Part shown: positions 7,927 to 13,588 of the stretch, one piece after another
Numbering within the stretch: position 1 is the first letter of the stretch
How the letters are laid out: each line of letters opens with the position of its first letter
DNA from: Deltaproteobacteria bacterium
GTDB lineage: Bacteria > Desulfobacterota > DSM-4660 > Desulfatiglandales > Desulfatiglandaceae
NCBI GenBank assembly: GCA_019307165.1
Contig: JAFDKD010000019.1
Coordinates: 1 to 14,905, forward strand
Length of the DNA: 14,905 nucleotides
Reading direction: 5' to 3'
The notes under the pieces: generated by a model
Database searches by the model: none
What the model saw: the letters and a program-made list of their open reading frames with translations, nothing else
Told to the model about the DNA's origin: nothing
Program-made: the position numbers and the translations under genes

Positions 7927-8205
7927 GGCGGCTTCAGGGGTTGCGGAAAGGGCGTTGACCTGGCGCGTCAGGCGGGAAATTTTCCGGGCAGCACTTTTTT
8001 TGTGGATGACACCCTTGGAGGCGGTCTTGTGAATAATGGAGACGGCCTTCCTGAGGCTTTCGGCGGACGTATCGGCGGCGCTGCTGTCAATGCCTGCCCT
8101 GACCTCTTTGACCGCGGTCTTGATACGGGTCTTGTAGCTTCTGTTCCGGGTCCTTCTGACCCTGTTCTGCCGTGCCCTCTTAAGGGCGGATGGGTGATTT
8201 GCCAA
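7903..8205 (-). CDS. rpsT: 30S ribosomal protein S20
   Basis: S20 binds 16S rRNA during early 30S assembly. The 100-aa, Lys/Arg-rich product begins MANHPSALKRARQ and contains KGVIHKKSAARKISRLTRQVNAL (64-86), matching the family core. E. coli S20 has 87 residues; here a non-basic tail (about residues 87-100) is added, and it is this tail that overlaps the holA 3-prime end. The start codon is TTG (8205-8203), with AGGAGG on the minus strand 7 nt upstream. E. coli rpsT also starts with UUG, which is tied to its translational autoregulation, so the same control is plausible here. It is the only minus-strand gene within the leuS-to-murJ block. Confidence 0.95.
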   Translation of the reverse strand: MANHPSALKRARQNRVRRTRNRSYKTRIKTAVKEVRAGIDSSAADTSAESLRKAVSIIHKTASKGVIHKKSAARKISRLTRQVNALSATPEAASETQAQN

Positions 8206-8234
8206 AATTGAACCTCCTCGAAATTTAGAATTAG

Positions 8235-8266
8235 ATTATATAGAATAAATATGCTCTTCTTGTCAA
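8235..8266 (-). promoter_or_regulatory. Sigma-70 promoter for rpsT
   Basis: On the minus strand a perfect -35 box TTGACA (8266-8261) is followed at 18 nt by TATATA (8242-8237), with TATAAT (8240-8235) two bases further. Either hexamer could act as -10. Transcription would begin near 8228, giving a leader of about 23 nt carrying the AGGAGG. The -35 box lies within the murJ translation-initiation region. Confidence 0.75.
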
Positions 8267-8275
8267 GGGTTTTCC

Positions 8276-9859
8276 GTGGAAAATAGCTCTACGGGCCATT
8301 CCGAGAAAAAAAAAGTCAGTCGGGCCGCGGGGGTCGTGGGCTTCTTCACCCTGCTGAGCCGCATTCTGGGGCTGGTACGCGACATGGTCGTGGCCCATCT
8401 GTTCGGCGCCGGCATGGCCGCTGACGCCTTTTTTGTGGCCTTTCGAATCCCCAATCTCCTCAGGCGTCTTTTTGCCGAGGGCTCCCTCACCATTGCATTC
8501 ATACCGGTGTTTACGGAATATCTCAGCAACAGGACCCGGCGGGAAGCCATGGACCTGGCGCGCACGGTCCTGACCCTCCTTTCCCTCATCCTGGTAGCCG
8601 TCACCGTGATAGGCGTGCTCCTGTCCCCCTGGATCGTCAGGATACAGGCGTTCGGCTTCGGCGGGACCGGCGCGAAATACGACCTCACCGTCCTGCTGAC
8701 CCGAATCACATTCCCGTACATTCTCCTGATCAGCCTGGTGGCCTTTTTCATGGGGGTGCTCAACTCGCTGCGCCGTTTTGCGGCGCCGGCCGCGGCCCCC
8801 ATCTTCCTGAACGTGGGCATGATCGCCGCCGCCTACCTGATTGCGCCATACTTCGGGGAACCCGTTGTGGGTCTGGCCATCGGGGTCCTGCTCGGGGGCA
8901 TCCTTCAAGTGGCCATCCAGATCCCCTCGGTCGCGGCATCCGGGCTCAGGCTGTGGCCCCGCTGGGACATGGACCATCCGGCCCTGAGGCGAATCGGGCG
9001 CCTCATGATACCTGCCATTTTCGGCTCTGCCGTGTACCAGGTCAACCAGTTTATGGGGACCCTGCTCGCCTCGTTTCTCGCCGAAGGCAGTGTTTCGTGG
9101 CTGTACTATGCGGATCGCCTGGTGCAGTTTCCTCTGGGCGTGTTCGCCATCGCCATCAGCACCGCGGCGCTGCCCTCCCTTTCCACGCAGGCGGCGCGGC
9201 AGGAGACGGATCGATTCGGAGAGACCCTGACACATTCCCTCCGCCTGGTATTTTTCGTGACCCTGCCCTCCATGGTCGGCCTGATCGTCCTGGGGAGCCC
9301 CATTATCCGGGTTTTTTTCGAACGGGGGGCGTTCGACGCGGACACCACGGCCATGACCGCGCAGGCGCTCTTTTTCTACTCTGTGGGCTTGTGGGCCTTT
9401 TCAGGGATACGGGTAATGGTTTCGGCATTCTACGCCTTGCAGGACACCCGGACGCCGGTCAAGATCGCGGTGGCGGCGGTCCTGACCAATATGGCGCTCA
9501 GCCTGATCCTTATGGTCCCGCTGAGGCACGGCGGACTGGCACTGGCGCTTTCCGCGGCATCGTCGCTTCAGTTCTTTCTCCTGATCGTCTTTCTTAAACG
9601 GAAGGTGGCACTGGGTACGTTCAGGCCGGTGGCCATATCCGGACTTAAAAACGTGCTTGCCGCCGCGGTCATGGGCGGGGTGGTTTACGGCATCCGCATC
9701 CAATGGCTTACGGTAACCGGCGGTTTGACACACATGATCGCCGAGCTTGCCGGGCTCATCGCCATCGGGATTGCGGTTTATTTTGCCGTAAGCGCCTTGC
9801 TGGGCTGCCGGGAATGGAAGGCTCTTGGGGAAGTGGTATCGCCCATGAGGCGGAGATAG
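8276..9859 (+). CDS. murJ: Lipid II flippase MurJ
   Basis: MurJ flips lipid II across the inner membrane for peptidoglycan synthesis. The 527-aa protein shows the MurJ/MVF signature near the N-terminus: LLSRILGLVRD (26-36), a segment ending in GMAADAFFVAFRIPN (46-60), then LLRRLFAEGSLTIAFIPVFTEY (61-82). About fourteen hydrophobic segments follow, as expected for a MOP-superfamily transporter, with WLYYADRLVQFPLGVFAIAI in the middle, another family landmark. The start is GTG 8276, with AAGGG (8265-8269) 6 nt upstream. The first 14 residues are polar and lysine-rich. No separate plus-strand promoter is obvious in the 70 nt upstream, so it may be read by transcription from the leuS-lptE-holA side, running antisense through rpsT. 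Confidence 0.95.
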   Translation: MENSSTGHSEKKKVSRAAGVVGFFTLLSRILGLVRDMVVAHLFGAGMAADAFFVAFRIPNLLRRLFAEGSLTIAFIPVFTEYLSNRTRREAMDLARTVLTLLSLILVAVTVIGVLLSPWIVRIQAFGFGGTGAKYDLTVLLTRITFPYILLISLVAFFMGVLNSLRRFAAPAAAPIFLNVGMIAAAYLIAPYFGEPVVGLAIGVLLGGILQVAIQIPSVAASGLRLWPRWDMDHPALRRIGRLMIPAIFGSAVYQVNQFMGTLLASFLAEGSVSWLYYADRLVQFPLGVFAIAISTAALPSLSTQAARQETDRFGETLTHSLRLVFFVTLPSMVGLIVLGSPIIRVFFERGAFDADTTAMTAQALFFYSVGLWAFSGIRVMVSAFYALQDTRTPVKIAVAAVLTNMALSLILMVPLRHGGLALALSAASSLQFFLLIVFLKRKVALGTFRPVAISGLKNVLAAAVMGGVVYGIRIQWLTVTGGLTHMIAELAGLIAIGIAVYFAVSALLGCREWKALGEVVSPMRRR

Positions 9860-9862
9860 AAC

Positions 9863-9915
9863 TGCGAGTTATGAGTTATGAGTTTCGGGTTGCGCGGAGG
9901 TTGATTTTCTCTCGC
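9863..9915 (+). repeat. Heptamers followed by the 20-nt word, after murJ
   Basis: Five seven-base units (TGCGAGT, TATGAGT, TATGAGT, TTCGGGT, TGCGCGG) start three bases after the murJ stop. The exact word GGAGGTTGATTTTCTCTCGC follows at 9896-9915. Together they form the left part of the composite module seen again at 10899-11005 and 12899-13025. No intrinsic terminator is visible after murJ. Confidence 0.75.
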
Positions 9916-9925
9916 GAAGAAAGCA

Positions 9926-10010
9926 ACGATCACGACAACGAGCACCGCTTCGCTGAGCACGAGCCGGTTGTTAACACAATAATCACCCTCTGAAAACCCG
10001 GAAGAGCCTT
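9926..10010 (+). repeat. Second copy of the right arm of the ribE-upstream element
   Basis: This stretch aligns with about 236-324. Both start with ACGANN hexamers, share AACGAGCANCG-type sequence, and end with an exact 20-nt match, ctgaaaacccggaagagcct (305-324 and 9990-10009). The middle is diverged. Only one arm is present here, without the REP pair or the opposite arm. It lies directly after the 20-nt word. Confidence 0.7.
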
Positions 10011-10019
10011 TTCCAATGG

Positions 10020-10232
10020 GGGGCCTGTCCGCCGTTTTTTGGCGGGGAATGACCGGTTGTTTGTATTCCTGGATTCCCCTTCGGCCGTGAGCTCAGGGCC
10101 GAACGGCCGCCAAATGCATGCGGGAATGCCAGGGTTCGCGCGGGAATGACGATTGAAATCGCGCTTTACGTTGCCCCCAATCATCCCCCGTTATCATGGG
10201 AGATCCAGCCAAACGGAGTTCTGGATTCCCGC
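10020..10232 (+). repeat. ATTCCC/GGGAAT hairpin array before the GNAT gene
   Basis: ATTCCC at 10073-10078 pairs with GGGAAT at 10122-10127 across a 43-nt interior that has its own stem (TTCGGCC 10080-10086 with GGCCGAA 10097-10103). From 10140 on, the sequence is an inverted copy of about 2836-2947, including the 31-nt core at 10202-10232. The array ends about 75 nt before the GNAT start. The gap 9860-10308 holds only this, the arm copy and the heptamer-word module; no gene is seen. Confidence 0.7.
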
Positions 10233-10308
10233 CTGCGCGGGTCGGAGCGGAGCGGGGCGCTGCGGGAGGAGTCCCACTTTTGCAGATGGAATAAACCGGA
10301 GTTGCCGA

Positions 10309-10800
10309 ATGACGGACATTAAACTGAAGGGATACGTACCCGGGGCCATTGGCCGCGTTGCCGAACTTCATGCCCTGTATTATAGCGAGCACTGCGGGTT
10401 CGGACAGTACTTTGAGGCCAAGGTGGCCACCGGTCTTTCGGAGTTTTTGGGACGGTTCGATGAAAGCCGGGACGGGTTCTGGGCGGCCTGTCTCAACCAC
10501 CGCGTGGAGGGCTCTCTGGCCGTCGACGGCATCAAGGCGGAAACAGAGGGGGCCCATCTTCGCTGGTTCATCATGTCGTCGGCCTTGCGGGGCAGGGGCG
10601 TGGGCAACCGGCTCATGAGGGAAGCAATCGATTTCTGCGAAAGAGTCGATTGTTCGCGCATCTACCTTTGGACCTTCGAAGGCCTCGACCCGGCACGGCA
10701 CCTCTACGAAAAGTTCGGGTTCCGCATGGCGGAGCAGTTCGAAGGGACCCAGTGGGGACCGCCGGTTCTTGAGCAGAAGTTTGTGCTTGAATTGAAATAA
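10309..10800 (+). CDS. GNAT-family N-acetyltransferase
   Basis: The 163-aa product is a single GNAT domain that would transfer an acyl group from acyl-CoA to an unidentified amine. The acetyl-CoA motif A is at LRGRGVGNRLM (93-103), fitting R-x-x-G-x-G with Arg94, Gly97 and Gly99. It is preceded by the beta-strand HLRWFIMSS. Motif B is at YLWTFEGLDPARHLYEKFGF (119-138), whose Tyr133 is the usual general-acid candidate. The pattern HLRWFI, then YLWT, then LYEKFGF resembles the GNAT half of MarR-GNAT fusion proteins, but no MarR half is present. The ATG at 10309 has CGGAG 8 nt upstream; the reading frame stays open upstream only through repeat sequence. It stands alone between repeat blocks, so the substrate cannot be inferred. 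Confidence 0.85.
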   Translation: MTDIKLKGYVPGAIGRVAELHALYYSEHCGFGQYFEAKVATGLSEFLGRFDESRDGFWAACLNHRVEGSLAVDGIKAETEGAHLRWFIMSSALRGRGVGNRLMREAIDFCERVDCSRIYLWTFEGLDPARHLYEKFGFRMAEQFEGTQWGPPVLEQKFVLELK

Positions 10801-10819
10801 GGGCGCAGATTAACCTATA

Positions 10820-10861
10820 AGTTATGAGTTGCGAGTTGCATGGAGCATGGGGCATGGAGTA
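10820..10861 (+). repeat. Heptamer tandem repeat after the GNAT gene
   Basis: Six seven-base units read AGTTATG, AGTTGCG, AGTTGCA, TGGAGCA, TGGGGCA, TGGAGTA. The consensus drifts between units 3 and 4 but the period of seven is kept. The last bases run into the GTAG of the REP hairpin that follows. Confidence 0.7.
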
Positions 10862-10883
10862 GGGCGGGATTTTACATCCCGCC
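10859..10883 (+). repeat. Single GTAG-headed REP hairpin
   Basis: GTAG (10859-10862) is followed by stem GGCGGGAT (10863-10870), loop TTTAC and stem ATCCCGCC (10876-10883). It differs from the left REP at 139-163 by one loop base. It is a single REP, without an inverted partner nearby. Confidence 0.75.
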
Positions 10884-10898
10884 TATCAGGCTTCGTAT

Positions 10899-11005
10899 GG
10901 TTCAGAGGTTCAGGGTTCAGGGTTGCGAGGAGGTTGATTTTCTCTCGCAAAGAACGCAAAGGTCGCCAGGATAGGGCATTGAAGATTGAACATTGAGCAT
11001 TGAAC
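10899..11005 (+). repeat. Composite module: heptamers, 20-nt word, heptamers
   Basis: Four units of GGTTCAG type (10899-10926) lead into the exact word GGAGGTTGATTTTCTCTCGC (10929-10948). A conserved 25-nt tail follows (10949-10973), then four ATTGAAN units (ATTGAAG, ATTGAAC, ATTGAGC, ATTGAAC; 10978-11005). The same four-part order occurs at 12899-13025. The word plus tail (45 nt) differ there at only two positions. Confidence 0.8.
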
Positions 11006-11095
11006 ATTTATGGAGTTCGTGTTCATCGTGGTGCACATTCTGATTTCCCTATTGCGTTGCGCGCAAATTTACCACGAAGCGGCCCCCAGTCATTT

Positions 11096-11292
11096 CTGCA
11101 TCCCCCTAGTCATCCCCCCGCCCAAGGACGGCGGGATCTTCGACCAGCGCACGCCCCCAGTCATCCCCGCACGAATTTTATCTCCTCAGTCATCCCCCGC
11201 CAAAAAACGACGGGATCTTCGACCCGCATGATTTTGGCGGGGATCCAGCGAAACGGAGGTCTGGATTCCCGCTAAGGGCATGCGGGAATGAC
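11096..11292 (+). repeat. Hairpin array upstream of the SagB-like gene 3-prime end
   Basis: AGTCATCCCCC-type units starting at 11108 and 11188 are similar for about 42 nt and then diverge, giving a local period of 80 nt. The 31-nt core shared with 2836-2866 and 10202-10232 lies at 11242-11272. ATTCCCGC (11265-11272) pairs with GCGGGAAT (11282-11289) across 9 nt. The region 11006-11095 between this array and the previous module holds nothing I recognise. Confidence 0.7.
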
Positions 11293-11307
11293 GGGTGGAT
11301 TGTATTC

Positions 11308-11382
11308 GCTGCCCTTTAGTGAAGCCGGGCGTGTCCTCTGCCTTCCGTCCTCTGCCTTCTGACCTCCGCCCTCTGCCCATCG
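11308..11382 (+). repeat. Shared 21-nt segment followed by CCTCTG-type heptamers
   Basis: Positions 11308-11328 match 3112-3132 with one mismatch, in the same orientation. Then seven seven-base units (TCCTCTG, CCTTCCG, TCCTCTG, CCTTCTG, ACCTCCG, CCCTCTG, CCCATCG) run from 11334 to 11382, ending 15 nt beyond the stop of the minus-strand SagB-like gene. No T-run that would make an intrinsic terminator for that gene is visible. Confidence 0.75.
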
Positions 11383-11397
11383 TCCCTTCGATATTCT

Positions 11398-12879
11398 CTA
11401 TATTTTCCCCTTCACTCCTCCGATGCCCACCAGATAGAGAAGACGCGATGTGGGGTTGAGGCCCAGCAGGTCCGCGGCCTCCTCGTCGTACAGGGCGCCG
11501 ATGCCGCAGCATCCCAGTCCCATGGCCGTGGCCTGGAGATAGAGCCGCTGGCCGAGCCGGCCCGCATTTAACATGGCGTAACGGTAGCCCCGTGCGCCCC
11601 AGTACCGATCGATCAGGGCCAGGTTCGCCATGAAAAGCACATGAACGCCCGCGTTTTTGAGCCAACCCTGATTCAGGCAGATGTCCGCCATGCGATCCAT
11701 GAAAAGACCGGCGACCGCAAGCCCGGAAGACAGGGACGCAGGGTCCAGCAAGTAAAGGCCCGGCGCCATCCCGTCAACCCCGCCCACGAGCAGACCCGTG
11801 CCCAGGCAATGGCGAAGCCCGGCTACGGGTTCGGAAGGCGTTGAATCTTCGATGCAGAGCCCGTGCATGAAGGCCGCGGCGGCATCTCCGGATATAGGTT
11901 GGGGGATAAAATTGCGGGAGGATCGCCTCTGCGAAAGGGCCTCGGGGCAGGTCATGGTCTCAGGCCACCGGCGCCGGGCGTCGATCGGGTCCCGGTTTTC
12001 CGGATCGATACCCAACTCTGCGGCCATGTCGGCCGGTGTGCCCTTGGCAGGCAGGATGCGTGCGCCTGCATCGTGAATATCCAGGATGGGCGGGTAGGCC
12101 GTCTCCCTGGCGGAAACCCGACTCGCAGCCGTGCAGTTGTCGGGCAGGTTGCCAAAAGACCCGGGCAGGCCGGGATCATCCGCAACGATCCCGCCGGGCA
12201 TGCGGCAAACGGCCAAGGTCGCTTCCCGCACCTCATCCAGGCCCAGGAACGCGTTGACCGTCTTGTCGTCAAAGTCGTAGGCCAGGGAAAAAGGAAGGTT
12301 CATGGCCTTGAGGGCCAGGGTCAGGTTTTCGATTACATGGCCCGTGTCCAGGAGGTGGTATCGGTAGGACCTGTCCCGATATTTCCAGGCGCTGCGGAAA
12401 AAAATGGCGGTCAAATAGAAGGTCAGGGCGGGCGAACGGGCCGGTTTCGCAGTTCCCTTTCGAAGCGGGGAGAGCCCCTGATCGGCAATGGAAAAATGGT
12501 ACAAGCCGTCTTCCAGACCTTCAATGCCGCATGCGGACGCATACATTTCAGTCGGGTAGAGCGCGCCCGCCGATGCCGCGTTTCTGAAAAAGAAATCCCC
12601 GCTGCCGTGTCCGGCCCTGGCCGTCAAACTGTACGCCAGAATGAAGATGCGCGAAAGGTCATCGATTCCCAAATGCGTCGGGCTGCCCGGTCTGTCGCCT
12701 TTCCTAAGCAGCGAAGAGAGCCGAGGCGTGGGAAGTTCGGCATCCCCGGGCAGGGGAATCGGTTCGATTCCCGGATAGCGCTTGAATACATCGGGCTGAT
12801 TTCCCAGGTCCATGTAGTGGCCGGACATTCTGTCGCGACGATAGCTTGTAAGGTCGTGGTATTCCGTTGCGGTACGCAA
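11398..12879 (-). CDS. SagB/ThcOx-type tandem nitroreductase-fold protein
   Basis: The 493-aa protein has two nitroreductase-like halves. The family includes FMN-dependent dehydrogenases that oxidise azolines in thiazole/oxazole-modified peptides, but many members stand alone with unknown substrates. The N-half has RNAASAGALYPTEMY (99-113) and HLLDTGHVIENLTLAL (175-190), typical SagB landmarks. The C-half has RRSSRNF (318-324), YRYAMLNAGRLGQRLYLQA (432-450) and GLGCCGIGALYDEEAADLLGL (454-474). The start is TTG 12879, chosen because AGGAGG (minus strand, 12890-12885) lies 5 nt upstream; the next ATG would be residue 18. No cyclodehydratase, YcaO gene or precursor peptide is nearby, so a role in peptide modification is not supported. 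It sits alone on the minus strand with similar repeat blocks on both sides. Confidence 0.8.
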   Translation of the reverse strand: MRTATEYHDLTSYRRDRMSGHYMDLGNQPDVFKRYPGIEPIPLPGDAELPTPRLSSLLRKGDRPGSPTHLGIDDLSRIFILAYSLTARAGHGSGDFFFRNAASAGALYPTEMYASACGIEGLEDGLYHFSIADQGLSPLRKGTAKPARSPALTFYLTAIFFRSAWKYRDRSYRYHLLDTGHVIENLTLALKAMNLPFSLAYDFDDKTVNAFLGLDEVREATLAVCRMPGGIVADDPGLPGSFGNLPDNCTAASRVSARETAYPPILDIHDAGARILPAKGTPADMAAELGIDPENRDPIDARRRWPETMTCPEALSQRRSSRNFIPQPISGDAAAAFMHGLCIEDSTPSEPVAGLRHCLGTGLLVGGVDGMAPGLYLLDPASLSSGLAVAGLFMDRMADICLNQGWLKNAGVHVLFMANLALIDRYWGARGYRYAMLNAGRLGQRLYLQATAMGLGCCGIGALYDEEAADLLGLNPTSRLLYLVGIGGVKGKI

Positions 12880-12898
12880 TGTCGCCTCCTTAGTAAGG

Positions 12899-13025
12899 TT
12901 TCAGGGTTGAGGGTTCAGAGGTTCAAGGTTTCGTGTTGCGCATTGCGCGGAGGTTGATTTTCTCTCGCAAAGAACGCCAAGGTCGCCAAGATAAGGGTAT
13001 TGAATATTGAAGATTGAACATTGAG
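12899..13025 (+). repeat. Second composite module: heptamers, 20-nt word, heptamers
   Basis: Degenerate heptamers of GGGTT/GGTTCA type (about 12899-12948) precede the exact word GGAGGTTGATTTTCTCTCGC at 12949-12968. The 25-nt tail is at 12969-12993, and the units ATTGAAT, ATTGAAG, ATTGAAC and a partial ATTGAG are at 12999-13025. It is a direct-orientation counterpart of 10899-11005, about 2.0 kb away on the other side of the SagB-like gene. Confidence 0.8.
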
Positions 13026-13035
13026 CCCTCTTTCC

Positions 13036-13216
13036 CAGTCATTCCCCTCCAAAAAAAGGCGGGATCTCAGACCCGCGCCCCCTCTTGTCGTCCCCGCATG
13101 AATCTGGCGGGGACCCAGCATCATATCAAATCAAAATACAAATCCTTCCATTCAGGTTCTCTGGATTCCCGCCAAATCCATGCGGGAATGACAGGTTGTT
13201 TTTCCGCCGTCCTTGG
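13036..13216 (+). repeat. Hairpin array after the second composite module
   Basis: The start resembles 11188-11250 (a GTCATNCCC unit, then a run of A, then GGCGGGATCT). ATTCCCGC (13165-13172) pairs with GCGGGAAT (13182-13189) across a 9-nt loop that differs from the loop at 11273-11281. From 13217 to about 13480 I see no gene and no further copy of these repeats, only three small possible hairpins at 13385-13435. Confidence 0.65.
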
Positions 13217-13463
13217 GCGGGGACAACTGACACCTCTAACGAGCCTCCATGAAATCCGAGACTGTTTTCTCGAAGTTTCCCTGCTGATTAGACCGGTTGC
13301 CCCTCAGGCCGGAGGCGGCGCTCATGAGTAGATTTCAGACTATCCGATAGCATGAAAAGGGTCAACGCGGGTTTGATCCAAGTCGCGGAGGCGAACCGCC
13401 CTCTGTGCCGAGGGCCGCAACGGGGGTGCATTGCGTAGCGCTTTTGCCGGCATATAGAACTGA

Positions 13464-13530
13464 ATTTTTAATTAAATTTTTAATCTTTTCCCTTGACAAC
13501 TTCGACCCTGTTGGAAAATCTTTATTTCTG
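13464..13530 (+). promoter_or_regulatory. Candidate promoter of the acyl-CoA synthetase gene
   Basis: A perfect -35 box TTGACA (13493-13498) is preceded by a very AT-rich tract (about 13461-13488) that resembles an UP element. No good -10 sits at 17 nt; GAAAAT at 15 nt (13514-13519) and TTTATT at 22 nt (13521-13526) are weak. A regulator-assisted promoter would fit. The leader to the ATG would be about 60 nt. Confidence 0.4.
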
Positions 13531-13588
13531 AAATGTGCCAGTGCCTCAATGTCATTTATGGATGTTCACTAGCTGGGGAGGTAAAACG

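Noticed and set aside
8231..9235. A 334-codon minus-strand frame opposite murJ
   Set aside because: Extremely rich in His, Gly, Asp and Glu with no domain; it mirrors the hydrophobic codons of MurJ.
11398..12879. RiPP (thiazole/oxazole peptide) biosynthetic cluster around the SagB-like gene
   Set aside because: No YcaO, E1-like partner, precursor peptide or exporter gene lies on either side.
11863..12957. A 364-codon open frame on the plus strand opposite the SagB-like gene
   Set aside because: The minus-strand frame has clear family motifs and a good ribosome binding site; the plus frame has none and is rich in Gly/Arg as expected for a shadow.
10820..13216. CRISPR array
   Set aside because: Repeats are short-period tandems or dispersed hairpins, not 25-40 nt direct repeats with regular unique spacers, and no cas genes are present.
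13352..13438. A 28-residue ORF (MKRVNAGLIQVAEA...)
   Set aside because: No ribosome binding site, no recognisable similarity, and it covers the small hairpin island; chance is the simpler explanation.
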